This document shows positions 26,041-35,716 of a DNA stretch of 54,118 nucleotides, piece after piece. The first letter of the stretch is position 1, and the number at the start of each line of letters is the position of its first letter. Source of the DNA: JBGAPI01 sp044221335 (GTDB lineage Bacteria; Pseudomonadota; Gammaproteobacteria; Xanthomonadales; Ahniellaceae); NCBI GenBank assembly GCA_044221335.1, contig JBGAPI010000037.1, positions 1 through 54,118 of the forward strand. Direction: 5' to 3'. Both the position numbers and the translations under genes were made by a program. The notes beneath the pieces were generated by a model. That model was not told the origin of the DNA. It saw only the letters and a list, made by a program, of their open reading frames with translations, and ran no database searches.

Positions 26041-27312
26041 TCAGGCGGCGTCGGGATTCGGTGCCGCCGGCGCGGGCCGCACCTTCAGGTGACCGGTGGT
26101 GTAGAAGGCGACGACGGCGCCGAGGCCGACCAGTGCCGCGGCCAGGAAGAAGGTCGAGCCCGGCGGCAGGCCGTAGTCGCCCTTGCTGGACCAGGCGAGC
26201 ACATGGGTGAATGCGGAGGGGCCGATGATGCCGGCGACCGACGACAGGCTGCCGATCGCGCCCTGCAGCCGGCCCTGCTCCTTCGGGTCGACCTGCTGGG
26301 TCATGATCGCCTGTGTCGCCGGCACCGTGACTCCCCAGAACGCCGCGATCGGCATCGCCGCCCAGAACCAGTAGCCGGTCGGTGCGAGGCCGTAGAGGGT
26401 GAAACCCAGCGTGCCGGCGCAGACGCCGAGCATCACGGCGCCGCGCTCGCCCAGTGCCTTGATCAGCCGCTTGATCAGACCGCCCTGCACGATGGCGGAC
26501 AGCACGCCGACGATCGCCAGCGTGTAGCCGACCATCTTCACGCCCCAGCCGAACCGGAAATCGGCGTAGAGCACGAAGGTGCTGGGATAGACGATGTGGG
26601 CGAGCTGCATCAGCAGCAGCACGAACGCGAGCCCGAAGACCTGCGGGTAGCGCTTCAGCAGCAGCAGCGAGCCGACCGGATTGGCGCGCTTGAAGTCGAA
26701 CGCCGCGCGTCGCTCCGGCGGCAGCGATTCCGGCAGCACGAACAGGCCGTAGCAGAAATTGACGAGGCACAGGCCGGCCGCGAACCAGAACGGCAGGCGC
26801 GTATGGACGTCGGCGAGCAGCCCGCCGATCGCGGGCGAGATCACGAATCCGAGGCCGAAGGCCATGCCCATCAGTCCGAAGCTGGCGGCGCGCTTCTCCG
26901 GCGGGGTGACGTCGGCGATATAGGCGTTGGCGGTCGAGAAGCTGGCCGAGGTCACGCCGGAGAGCAGCCGACCGATGAACAGCAGCGGCAGCGTGTTGGC
27001 GCAGGCCATCAGGATGAAGTCGAGACCGAGGCCGAGGTTCGACATCAGGATCACCGGCCGCCGGCCGAAGTGGTCCGACAGCGCGCCCTGCACCGGCGAG
27101 AAGATGAACTGCATCACCATGAACGCCGTCATGAACAGGCCGTGCTGCACCGTGGCGCGCGCAATGTCGCCGTCGACGAAGCTCTGGATCAGGTGCGGAA
27201 AGCCCGGAATGATGAGGCCGAAGGCCATCACGTCGATCAGCACCGTGAAGAAGATGAACAGGACGGTGGCGCGGCGCGGGCCACCGGCAGTGGGCGACGT
27301 GGATTCGGTCAT
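26041..27312 (-). CDS. MFS transporter, TetA-like (TCR/Tet) family
   Basis: A 423-residue major facilitator with 12 predicted helices. The loop 2-3 motif A is GALSDHFGRRPVIL, and TCR/Tet traits include FTVLIDVMAFGLIIPGFPHLI in helix 1, IADVTPPEKRAASFGLMGMAFGLGFVISPAIGGLLAD spanning helix 5, and PESLPPERRAAF after helix 6. Usual length for the family. It probably exports a drug-like or metabolic compound by proton antiport. It is divergent from argS with a short gap. Confidence 0.9.
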   Translation of the reverse strand: MTESTSPTAGGPRRATVLFIFFTVLIDVMAFGLIIPGFPHLIQSFVDGDIARATVQHGLFMTAFMVMQFIFSPVQGALSDHFGRRPVILMSNLGLGLDFILMACANTLPLLFIGRLLSGVTSASFSTANAYIADVTPPEKRAASFGLMGMAFGLGFVISPAIGGLLADVHTRLPFWFAAGLCLVNFCYGLFVLPESLPPERRAAFDFKRANPVGSLLLLKRYPQVFGLAFVLLLMQLAHIVYPSTFVLYADFRFGWGVKMVGYTLAIVGVLSAIVQGGLIKRLIKALGERGAVMLGVCAGTLGFTLYGLAPTGYWFWAAMPIAAFWGVTVPATQAIMTQQVDPKEQGRLQGAIGSLSSVAGIIGPSAFTHVLAWSSKGDYGLPPGSTFFLAAALVGLGAVVAFYTTGHLKVRPAPAAPNPDAA

Positions 27313-27407
27313 GGCGGGCCTCGGGAGGTCGGCGAGGTTAGCAGAGGCGGGGTTCGGGGCAGGGTGAGCGATTCCTCATCGCCGCCGCCACGGTCGACCC
27401 TCTCCGC

Positions 27408-27413
27408 TACAAT
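27408..27413 (+). promoter_or_regulatory. Candidate -10 element of argS
   Basis: TACAAT, matching TATAAT at five of six, lies 31 bases before GTG 27445. The in-frame ATG at 27412 falls inside it, which argues against using that ATG as start. The -35 is weak. proS has the same TACAAT arrangement at 37413. Confidence 0.5.
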
Positions 27414-27444
27414 GCCCGGTTCTCTCTTCAAGCGAGTGTTGGCC

Positions 27445-29204
<1,760 letters not shown>

Positions 29205-29208
<4 letters not shown>

Positions 29209-29266
29209 AGCGGGCCCCGGCCCGCTGCTCTGACCTATCGTCTGAGCGGCCCAGGTGCCGCTCTAC
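29205..29266. repeat. GTAG-bounded BIME-like repeat after argS
   Basis: GTAG followed by the hairpin AGCGGGCCCCGGCCCGCT at the left end, and on the other strand GTAG followed by a related hairpin (AGCGGCACC...GGGCCGCT) at the right end; 62 bases. The argS stop TAG is 29206-29208, inside the first GTAG. Same architecture as 18369-18548 with different hairpin sequence. Confidence 0.75.
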
Positions 29267-29377
29267 GGCATGCGGATCGGGCGAATTCGGGGCACGACAG
29301 CCCCGATTCACGCGCATGGCGCCGGGCTGTGTTGAAGTAGACGACGATTCGACGGCCCGCGGGCCGGAGTGCGAGTG

Positions 29378-30022
29378 ATGGCGAAAGCGAAGGCGAAACC
29401 CCAGGCCCAACGACCGAGCGACCGGCCCGAGCCGTGGCCGGCGTGGCTGTGGCTCCTGATCGGCGCCGTCGCTGGCGCCGCGCTGTCGGCCGTCGTGCTG
29501 CTGCGCGACTGGTTGCCGCTCAAGCATTCCGGCCCGACCCCGAACCCGGCCGCCACCGCGCCGAAGCCGACCGAGCCGGCCGCCGCCGATCATCCCCCGC
29601 AGAAGCCGCTCGAGACCAAGCCGAAATACGACTTCTACACCGTGCTGCCGGAGATGGAGACGGTGGTGCCGGAGGCGGAGCTCAAGGCCAAACCGCCGAC
29701 GCCGACGACTCCGCCGCCGGCCAATGGCACCACGCCCGCGACGCCCCCGGCAAACACCGCCACGCCGACCGACCCAACCGCGACCGGCCGCTTCTTCCTA
29801 CAGACCGGCTCGTTCAAGGACACGCCGTCGGCCGAGCAGCAGAAGGCGAAGCTGGCCTTGCTCGGACTGCGCGCCCAGGTCGTCGACATCTCGATCAACG
29901 GCACGACCTGGCACCGCGTCCGCGTCGGCCCGTATGCCAGCGCCAACGACCTCGACGGCGCCAAGCGCTCGCTCGAGGCGAACGGAATGAGCGGCATTCC
30001 GCTCCGGGAAAACGCGCCGTAG
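29378..30022 (+). CDS. SPOR-domain membrane protein (FtsN/DedD-like)
   Basis: A 214-residue single-pass protein. A Lys-rich cytoplasmic stretch (MAKAKAKPQAQ) precedes a transmembrane helix (WPAWLWLLIGAVAGAALSAVVLL, about residues 21-43), a Pro/Thr/Ala-rich periplasmic linker, and a C-terminal SPOR domain (about 136-214: RFFLQTGSFKDTPSAEQQKAKLALLG, WHRVRVGPYASANDLDGAK). SPOR domains bind denuded septal peptidoglycan. The argS-SPOR order is common in this bacterial group. The start ATG 29378 is preferred (GGAG at 29366-29369); a GTG at 29369 is possible. The stop TAG again belongs to a GTAG. Confidence 0.88.
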   Translation: MAKAKAKPQAQRPSDRPEPWPAWLWLLIGAVAGAALSAVVLLRDWLPLKHSGPTPNPAATAPKPTEPAAADHPPQKPLETKPKYDFYTVLPEMETVVPEAELKAKPPTPTTPPPANGTTPATPPANTATPTDPTATGRFFLQTGSFKDTPSAEQQKAKLALLGLRAQVVDISINGTTWHRVRVGPYASANDLDGAKRSLEANGMSGIPLRENAP

Positions 30023-30056
30023 GCTGTGCAGAGCCCGAAGGGCGAAACCCAGCGTA
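30019..30056. repeat. REP-like palindrome after the SPOR gene
   Basis: GTAGGCTGTGCAGAGCCCG... followed by ...CGGGCGAAACCCAGCGTAC: an imperfect inverted repeat with a GAGCCCGAAGGGC centre. Its left GTAG supplies the TAG stop at 30020-30022. It resembles the class of short palindromes with GTAG feet widespread in proteobacteria. Confidence 0.5.
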
Positions 30057-30105
30057 CGCGTCTCATTTGAAGAATTCGCGCTCCGCGCAGCGGAACACTA
30101 ATTCC

Positions 30106-31503
30106 TCATTCGAGCCCGTCGGTGAATAGCGGGTCGGTCGAGGTGAACTTCAAGACCCGGCTCCTCGTAATGTCGGCGATATAGAGATTGCCGTTCTCGT
30201 CCTCGCCGAAGCTGACGATCGAGTTCAGCGCCTGGGTGTTGGACGCAGTCTGCAGGATCTTCCAGACTCCGCCGGACCAGGCGCCGCCGCTGAGCTCACC
30301 GACGTAGATCCGGCCGGTGCAATAGTCGGCGTACCAGTAGAGTCCGTTGATCGCACCGATCGGCCCGTGATAGCGGAAGCCGCCGGTGGTGGAGGCGCAG
30401 TTGTCGTTGCCCGATCGCACGTAGGTCAGGATCGGCGGCTGGCTGCCGCTGCAACTGCCCCCGTTGAACGACAGCGTGCCCTCGCAGTTGTTCCAGCCGT
30501 AGTTGATCCCGCCCGCGGAGCCGCGCGGCTCGTAATCCTGTTCTTCCATGTTGTTCTGGCCGACATCGCCGATGAAAAGATCGCCGTTGAGCCGGTCGAA
30601 GCTGAAGCGGAACGGATTGCGCAGGCCATAGTCCCAGATCTCGTCGCAGCCGTTGGCAGTGCCGCCGCCGGCGAACGGATTGGAAGGCGGGACCGCATAG
30701 TTGGCGCTGCCGTCGACCGGGCTCGCGGCGCATAGGCCGTTCGCGCCGGCCGGCGTCGTGTGGTCGACGTCGATTCTCAGCAGCTTGCCGAGCAGTGACC
30801 GCGAATTCGAATTGCCGCGCGGGGAGAGGCCCGCGTTGAGGAAGTCGTCGTCGGACGCGCAGTCATTCGGAGCGCCGGAGCTGCCGCCGCTGGCCGGGCC
30901 CTGCAGCTGCGCCGGATCGATCGTCTGGGCGCGGTGGCAGGGATCACCGCCGCTGCCGCCGTCGCCGAGGCCGATGTAGAGAAAGCCGTCCGGACCGAAG
31001 TGGATGTCGCCACCCTTGTGGTTGGTGAAGTCCTGGTCGATACGGAGGAGCACGACCTGCGAGGCCGGGTCGAGCCGCGTCGGGTCGCCCGCCATCAGGG
31101 TGAAACGCGCGACCACGGTGTCGAGCCGGGCGTCGGTGTAGTCGACGAACACGTAGCCGTTGCTGGCGAAATTCGGGTGGAAAGCGAGGCCGAGCAGGCC
31201 GCCCTCGCCGGACTGGCTGAATCCGAGCAGCGGCGCATTCGACCCGAAACTCAGGAAGGGCTGGGCGTTGACGGTCTGGCCGGCGTTCGGCGCGATGAAC
31301 ACGCTGCCGCCGCGCGTCACGATGAACAGCCGGTTGCTGCCGTCGTGCGCGTTGCGGATGGCCATCGGCACTGGGATGCCGCTGGTGATCCAGGGGGTGA
31401 CATCGAGATCGGCGGGCAGGGTGGCCGCCGTCGCCGCGGGCGCGGCGATGGCCGTGACGAGTGACGCGATCATTGCAGCGGACGCGAATCGAAAGTTGTT
31501 CAT
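30106..31503 (-). CDS. Secreted PQQ-type sugar (glucose/sorbosone) dehydrogenase with DGLE tail
   Basis: A 465-residue soluble-GDH-like six-bladed propeller. The signal peptide is cut near ATA-A (residue 27). Family motifs present are GEGGLLGLAFHPNF, KGGDIHFGPDGFLYIGLGDGG, LLGKLLRIDVD, WDYGLRNPFRFSFDR and GDLFIGDVGQNNMEEQDY. It probably oxidises an aldose or polyol with PQQ in the periplasm or outside; ligand specificity is not inferable. Disulfides are likely (several Cys). It ends DPLFTDGLE, the third example of the shared tail. The mlaF end lies 234 bases upstream with no coupling. Confidence 0.92.
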   Translation of the reverse strand: MNNFRFASAAMIASLVTAIAAPAATAATLPADLDVTPWITSGIPVPMAIRNAHDGSNRLFIVTRGGSVFIAPNAGQTVNAQPFLSFGSNAPLLGFSQSGEGGLLGLAFHPNFASNGYVFVDYTDARLDTVVARFTLMAGDPTRLDPASQVVLLRIDQDFTNHKGGDIHFGPDGFLYIGLGDGGSGGDPCHRAQTIDPAQLQGPASGGSSGAPNDCASDDDFLNAGLSPRGNSNSRSLLGKLLRIDVDHTTPAGANGLCAASPVDGSANYAVPPSNPFAGGGTANGCDEIWDYGLRNPFRFSFDRLNGDLFIGDVGQNNMEEQDYEPRGSAGGINYGWNNCEGTLSFNGGSCSGSQPPILTYVRSGNDNCASTTGGFRYHGPIGAINGLYWYADYCTGRIYVGELSGGAWSGGVWKILQTASNTQALNSIVSFGEDENGNLYIADITRSRVLKFTSTDPLFTDGLE

Positions 31504-31737
31504 CGGGGCCCCTGGTTCGATATTCCGGTCGTTCTTGTAGCAGGGCCGGGATTCGGCGGATGTGATCCACCCCTCATCCGGCAGGCACCTGCCGACGACG
31601 GCGACCGGATCGCAGATGATCGGCACGACAGTCGTCGCCTACCCTTGTGGGTGCGAAGGCGAAAGCGCGCCCGCATCCCGACGCGCGACAAGCGTGGATG
31701 CGCAGGAACCCCGCCGATAGCGGACGGGTGAGCGGCG

Positions 31738-32550
31738 CTACGCCTGGTCTTCCGTCAGCCGCTTCAGGTACTCGTCGGTATCGACCTCGACCTCGCGCGG
31801 CCGGCGGTTGAGCAGGTTCTGGATGCGCTCGTTCGGCGATGAGCGCACGTCGGCGACGCTGCCGGTGGCGAGGATCTTGCCCTGGTCGAGCACCGTGATG
31901 GTGTCGGCGATCTTGAAGGCGCTCTCGAGTTCGTGGGTGACGACGACGATGGTCATCCGCAAGGCATCGCGGAGGCGCAGGATCAGCTCGTCGAGCTCGG
32001 CCGAGACCACCGGGTCGAGACCGGCCGAGGGCTCGTCGAAGAACAGCAGCTTCGGGTCCATCACGATGGCGCGGGCCAGCGCGGCGCGCTTGATCATGCC
32101 GCCGGACAGTTGCGAAGGCATCAGGTCCTGGAAGCCGCCGAGGTTGACCACCTCGAGCTTCAGGCGACTCATGATGCGCACGGTGTTCTCGTCGAGGTCG
32201 AGGTGCTCGCGCAGCGGCAGCGCCACGTTGTCGCCGACCGTCATCGAGGTGAACAGCGCGCCGCCCTGGAACGACACGCCCATCTGCCGGCGCAGCTTCA
32301 GCATCTCCGCGGGTCCGGCGGTGGCGATGTCGGTGCCGAGGATCCGGACGCGGCCGGAGCGCGGGCGCAGCAGGCCGAGCAGGTGGCGCAGCAGCGTGCT
32401 CTTGCCCGAGCCCGAGCCGCCCATGATCACCCGGATCTCGCCGGAGTTGACCTTGAAATCGATGTCGCGCAGCACGTGGCGCTTGCCGAACCAGACGTTC
32501 AGCTTGTCCACGTCGATGATCGGAGCAGCGGCGGTATCGACGGAATTCAT
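31738..32550 (-). CDS. mlaF: Phospholipid-transport ABC ATPase MlaF-like
   Basis: A 270-residue ATPase of the Mla/Ttg2A/YrbF type. Walker A is GGSGSGKSTLLRHL, signature LSGGMIKRAALARAI, Walker B LLFFDEPSAGLDP, and H-loop VVVTHELESAF. GLDPVVSAELDELI is characteristic of MlaF. It energises phospholipid transfer between inner and outer membranes. It follows mlaE (reversed from the usual F-E order) but is separated from it by 325 bases carrying a direct repeat. No mlaD, mlaC or mlaB is beside it. The start MNSVDTAAAP is best; an in-frame upstream start would add 16 residues. Confidence 0.88.
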   Translation of the reverse strand: MNSVDTAAAPIIDVDKLNVWFGKRHVLRDIDFKVNSGEIRVIMGGSGSGKSTLLRHLLGLLRPRSGRVRILGTDIATAGPAEMLKLRRQMGVSFQGGALFTSMTVGDNVALPLREHLDLDENTVRIMSRLKLEVVNLGGFQDLMPSQLSGGMIKRAALARAIVMDPKLLFFDEPSAGLDPVVSAELDELILRLRDALRMTIVVVTHELESAFKIADTITVLDQGKILATGSVADVRSSPNERIQNLLNRRPREVEVDTDEYLKRLTEDQA

Positions 32551-32624
32551 GCGAAGCAGCTGTACACCTGGTTGTGCCTGATTCGACGTTGATTGCAAAG
32601 CAGCGGTACAAAAAATGCAACGGA

Positions 32625-32852
32625 GCGGATGTTAGCCCCCCTGAGTCAGGGGGGCGCGACATCCGGGCGAAGCGTGGATGTCGCAGGGGTGTGGGGATGC
32701 TTCAGGGTGTTCGAAGCGCGGAGGTCCCGCTGTTGGTCTCCCGATCACCTGTGCAAGGCGGATGTTAGCCCCCCTGAGTCAGGGGGCGCGACATCCAGGC
32801 GAAGCGTGGATGTCGCAGGGGTGTGGGGATGCTTCAGGGTGTTCGAAGCGCG
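32625..32852. repeat. Direct repeat pair (about 95 bp, period 133) between mlaE and mlaF
   Basis: Copy 1 is 32625-32720 and copy 2 is 32758-32852. They differ by about one indel and one substitution. Each contains two hairpins, GCCCCCCTGAGTCAGGGGGG(C) and GCGACATCC...GGATGTCGC. Sequence similarity weakly continues into the spacer (GATCACCTGTGCAAG versus ATATCACCTGTTCAAG). A shorter related piece, AAGCGTGGATGCGCAGG, occurs at 31689-31705 on the other side of mlaF. Noncoding; the whole interval 32551-32875 holds no gene. Confidence 0.85.
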
Positions 32853-32875
32853 ACCCCCACGCTTACCGATCGATA

Positions 32876-33679
32876 TCACCTGTTCAAGAAAAAGCTGAAA
32901 AACATGTCGGCGATGACGAGTGCCGTGATCGCGACGACGACCGACCGCGTCGTTGCCCGACCCACGCCCTCGGCCCCGCCGCTCACGTTGAAGCCGGTGG
33001 TGATGCCGACCAGCGTGATCACCACCGCGAACACCAGGCTCTTGCCGAGGCCCTGGCCGATGTCGCCGGGCTCCAGCGCCTTCAGCGTGGCGGCGAGGTA
33101 GGTGCCGACGTCCATGTGGATGACCGGCGCGCAGTACAGTGCGGCGCCGATGAGGCCCACGGCATCGGCGAGGATGGTCAGCATCGGCAGCATGAACAGC
33201 ATCGCGATCAGCGCCGGCGCGGCGAGGTAGCGCACCGGGTCGATGCCGATCACGGCGAGCGCGTCGACCTCTTGCGAGACGTTCATCGAGCCCAGGCGCG
33301 CGGCGAACGAGGAGCCGGAGCGGCCGGCGACCAGGATCCCGGTGATCAGCACGCCGAACTCGCGGGTCACCGACAGCGCGACGGCCATGATCACCTGCGA
33401 CTGTGCGCCGAACTTCGAGAACGCCGAGATGAACTGGATGCCGAGCATCAGGCCGACCGTGAGCGACAACAGCGCGACGATCGGGATCGCGTCGACGCCG
33501 ACCTGGCGCGCCTGTTCGAAGATCGCGGACAGCCGCACCGGCTGGCCGCGGCGCCAGCCCAGCACGAGGAAATAGAGGCTCTCCCCGAGGATCGCGCCGG
33601 CCTGGCCCAGTTCCTCGATCGCGCCGACGGTGGCACGGCCGAGCTGGGTGACGGGACGCAGCGCCGATTCCAGGCTCAC
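32876..33679 (-). CDS. mlaE: Phospholipid-transport ABC permease MlaE-like
   Basis: A 267-residue permease of the MlaE/YrbE family with five or so membrane helices. Family stretches include VALLSLTVGLMLGIQFISAFSKFGAQ, SVTREFGVLITGILVAGRSGSSFAARLGSM, EVDALAVIGIDPVRYLAAP, and the C-terminal GVGRATTRSVVVAITALVIADMFFSFFL. The start is GTG 33679, which overlaps the TGA stop of the STAS gene as GTGA, so it is translationally coupled to that gene. This links MlaE with a STAS protein, as MlaB is in E. coli Mla. Confidence 0.9.
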   Translation of the reverse strand: MSLESALRPVTQLGRATVGAIEELGQAGAILGESLYFLVLGWRRGQPVRLSAIFEQARQVGVDAIPIVALLSLTVGLMLGIQFISAFSKFGAQSQVIMAVALSVTREFGVLITGILVAGRSGSSFAARLGSMNVSQEVDALAVIGIDPVRYLAAPALIAMLFMLPMLTILADAVGLIGAALYCAPVIHMDVGTYLAATLKALEPGDIGQGLGKSLVFAVVITLVGITTGFNVSGGAEGVGRATTRSVVVAITALVIADMFFSFFLNR

Positions 33680-34005
33680 GTCGCGAGCGCCGCCTCGAGG
33701 GTGTCGGCCATCGGGAACACCCGGTCGAGGCGGGCGAGCTGCAGCACCGAGCGGACCGGCGCGCTGGTCGAGACCAGGACGAACCGCTGGTTCTTGCCGC
33801 GCGCGGTCTGGAAGCCCTCGACCAGCGCGGCGATGCCGGAGGAGTCGATGTAGGTCACGGCGGACAGCTCGACGCCCAGCACCTTGGCGCCGGCGAGCCC
33901 GTCCAGGATGGTCTTGCGCAGCTGCTGCGACCAGGACAGGTCGACCTCGCCGCGCACCCGCACCAGATGGATGTCCGGGCGCTTTTCCAGCGTGCAATCG
34001 TTCAT
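33676..34005 (-). CDS. STAS-domain protein (anti-sigma factor antagonist type)
   Basis: A 109-residue single STAS domain of the SpoIIAA/RsbV type. The phospho-acceptor loop reads TYIDSSGIAALVEG, with Asp54-Ser55-Ser56-Gly57, the form phosphorylated by SpoIIAB-like kinases. It overlaps the kinase-like gene (ATGA at 34002-34005) and mlaE (GTGA). It could work as an antagonist in a partner switch, as the MlaB-like regulator of MlaE/MlaF, or both; the sequence alone does not decide. It is longer and more RsbV-like than typical MlaB. Confidence 0.9.
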   Translation of the reverse strand: MNDCTLEKRPDIHLVRVRGEVDLSWSQQLRKTILDGLAGAKVLGVELSAVTYIDSSGIAALVEGFQTARGKNQRFVLVSTSAPVRSVLQLARLDRVFPMADTLEAALAT

Positions 34006-34451
34006 TCGGTTTCCCCAGTGGACGCGGCCGCACCCCGGCGCGGTCGCCAGTACATGATAAGCGTGTTGCCGGCGCCACGGCGGAGGGGCCGAAGGCGCCA
34101 GCGCTGCATGGTCTCGTCGATGAAGTTGATGCCGAGCCCGCCCGGCCGCGCGTCGGACAGGTCGCGCGGCTTCACCTTCGCCGGGTCGCAGGGATCGGCG
34201 TAGTCGCGCAGCCGGAAGCGCAGCGCGCCGCGCACGCGCTCGATCCGGACCTCGGTGCGGCCTTGGCCGCAGTTGCCGTAGGCGTGGCGCACCACGTTGG
34301 CGAAGGCCTCGTTCAGTACCAGCACCAGCAGGTCGCGATCGGCGGCGGAAAGCCCCAGGCGATCGAGCAGCGGGATCATCGCCTGGCGCAGCGGCTTCAG
34401 CGAGGTCGGGCAGGCCTCGAGCACCAGATCGAGCTGCGGGCGCGCCGGCAT
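34002..34451 (-). CDS. Anti-sigma/serine-protein kinase (HATPase_c_2, RsbW-like)
   Basis: A 149-residue GHKL ATPase. The N-box is LVLNEAFANVVRHAYG, and the G-box GGLGINFIDETM follows. These match RsbW/SpoIIAB kinases that phosphorylate a STAS antagonist and bind a client when the antagonist is phosphorylated. It sits between the PP2C phosphatase (1-base overlap TGATG) and the STAS gene, the classic module order. No sigma factor gene is nearby, so the client is unknown. Confidence 0.9.
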   Translation of the reverse strand: MPARPQLDLVLEACPTSLKPLRQAMIPLLDRLGLSAADRDLLVLVLNEAFANVVRHAYGNCGQGRTEVRIERVRGALRFRLRDYADPCDPAKVKPRDLSDARPGGLGINFIDETMQRWRLRPLRRGAGNTLIMYWRPRRGAAASTGETE

Positions 34452-35716
34452 CAGGACGGTCCCGCGGACGCGCGGTCCTCGATCAGGAGCAGGGTGGTGT
34501 CGTCGTTGAGTTCATGCTCGCGCAGTCCGGCGAGCAGGGCGCGCAGCCGGGCCTGCGGCCGCAGCGCCGCGTTGCGCGCGATCAGGGCGGTGAGGCCGTC
34601 CATGCCGAGCAGGCTGCCGTCGGACTGGCGCGCCTCGGTGGCGCCGTCGGAGAAGAAGTACAGCGCGCCGCGCGACAGGTCGATGTGGTCGACGCCGTAG
34701 CTCATCCCCGGCAGCACCGCGAGCGGCGGTCCGTGGGCGAGGAATTCGACGCTGTGGCCGTCCTCGCCCGCCAGCAGCAGCGCAGGCGGGAAGCCGGCGT
34801 TGGAAAACTCGACCGAGTGCGTCCGCGGGTCGTAGTAGCCGGCCGCCACGCAGACGAACTTGCCGTCGGTGACCGACTCGGCGAGCTCGTCGTTGACCCG
34901 CGCCAGCCACTCGCCCGGCGCGATGCCGTCCTTGCCGATGAAGCGCAGCAGGGTCTGGCAGCGCACCATCAGCATCGCGGCATCGAGGCCCTTGCCGGCG
35001 ACGTCGCCGACGGTGAAGGCGATGCGGCCGTCGTCGAGCTCGAAGTAGTCGTAGAAGTCGCCGGAGACCTCGCGCGCCGCCTTGTTCACCCCGAGGATCG
35101 GGAAGCCCGAGCGGCGCCGCTTCGGCAGCAGCGAGCGCTGCAGCCGGCGTGCGAGCTTCAGCTCGTTGCGGATGCGCTCCTGTTCGACCAGCTCGCCGAC
35201 CAGCTCGGCGTGCGACAGGGCCAGCGCGGTCGGCGCGGCGAGCGCGCGCAGGAGGTCGCGGTCGCCCTCGTCGAACAGCTGGCCGTCGCGCTTGTTCAGC
35301 ACCTGCAGCGCACCGATCGGACCGCGCAGCGTGATCAGCGGCGAGCAGATCACGGAGTGGGTGCGAAAGCCGGTCTTGACGTCGACCCGACCGGCGAAGT
35401 CGGGGTCGGCCTGGGCGTCGCGCACGATCTGGCAGGTGCGGGTGGTGAAGGTGCGGCCGACGATGCCGCGGTCCGCCTTGATGGTGAGGCCGCGCACGTC
35501 GACCGGACCGGCGCAGGCGCGGCATTCGAGCAGGTCGCGTTCGCGGTCGTGCAGGAACACCGACACCGCTTCGGCCGACAGGCAGGCGGCGATCCGCGCG
35601 ACCGCCTGCGCCAGCGTGCGTTCGACATCCAGCGACTCGGCCAGTGCCTGCGACAGGTCCGCCACCAGCGACAGCGGCTGCATGGACCGGGCCGGCGCTG
35701 GCGAGTCGGCGCTCAT
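34451..35716 (-). CDS. GAF-PP2C (SpoIIE/RsbU-type) serine phosphatase
   Basis: A 421-residue signalling phosphatase. An N-terminal GAF domain (about 20-180: SADRGIVGRTFTT-like region KADRGIVGRTFTTRT, HSVICSPLITLRGPIGALQVLNK) senses an unknown ligand. A coiled linker (VEQERIRNELKLARRLQRSLLP) leads to the SpoIIE/PP2C domain (about 225-415) with metal-binding Asp in VSGDFYD, GDVAGKG, FFSDGATEA and ELNDDTTLLLI. It should dephosphorylate the STAS protein. Its start ATGA overlaps the pssA stop, so it is translationally coupled to phosphatidylserine synthesis. Confidence 0.92.
   Translation of the reverse strand: MSADSPAPARSMQPLSLVADLSQALAESLDVERTLAQAVARIAACLSAEAVSVFLHDRERDLLECRACAGPVDVRGLTIKADRGIVGRTFTTRTCQIVRDAQADPDFAGRVDVKTGFRTHSVICSPLITLRGPIGALQVLNKRDGQLFDEGDRDLLRALAAPTALALSHAELVGELVEQERIRNELKLARRLQRSLLPKRRRSGFPILGVNKAAREVSGDFYDYFELDDGRIAFTVGDVAGKGLDAAMLMVRCQTLLRFIGKDGIAPGEWLARVNDELAESVTDGKFVCVAAGYYDPRTHSVEFSNAGFPPALLLAGEDGHSVEFLAHGPPLAVLPGMSYGVDHIDLSRGALYFFSDGATEARQSDGSLLGMDGLTALIARNAALRPQARLRALLAGLREHELNDDTTLLLIEDRASAGPS

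Noticed and set aside
25681..27411. Long N-terminal extension of the argS frame
   Set aside because: Lies antisense to the MFS and fusion-protein genes and has no homology-like features; argS homology begins at 27445.
32593..32898. Small repeated ORFs in the mlaE-mlaF gap
   Set aside because: They arise from the direct repeat itself (two copies of the same peptide) and lack ribosome binding sites; treated as repeat DNA.
34002..34451. Nearby sigma factor as client of the partner switch
   Set aside because: No sigma-factor gene is present within the window, so a client was not assigned.
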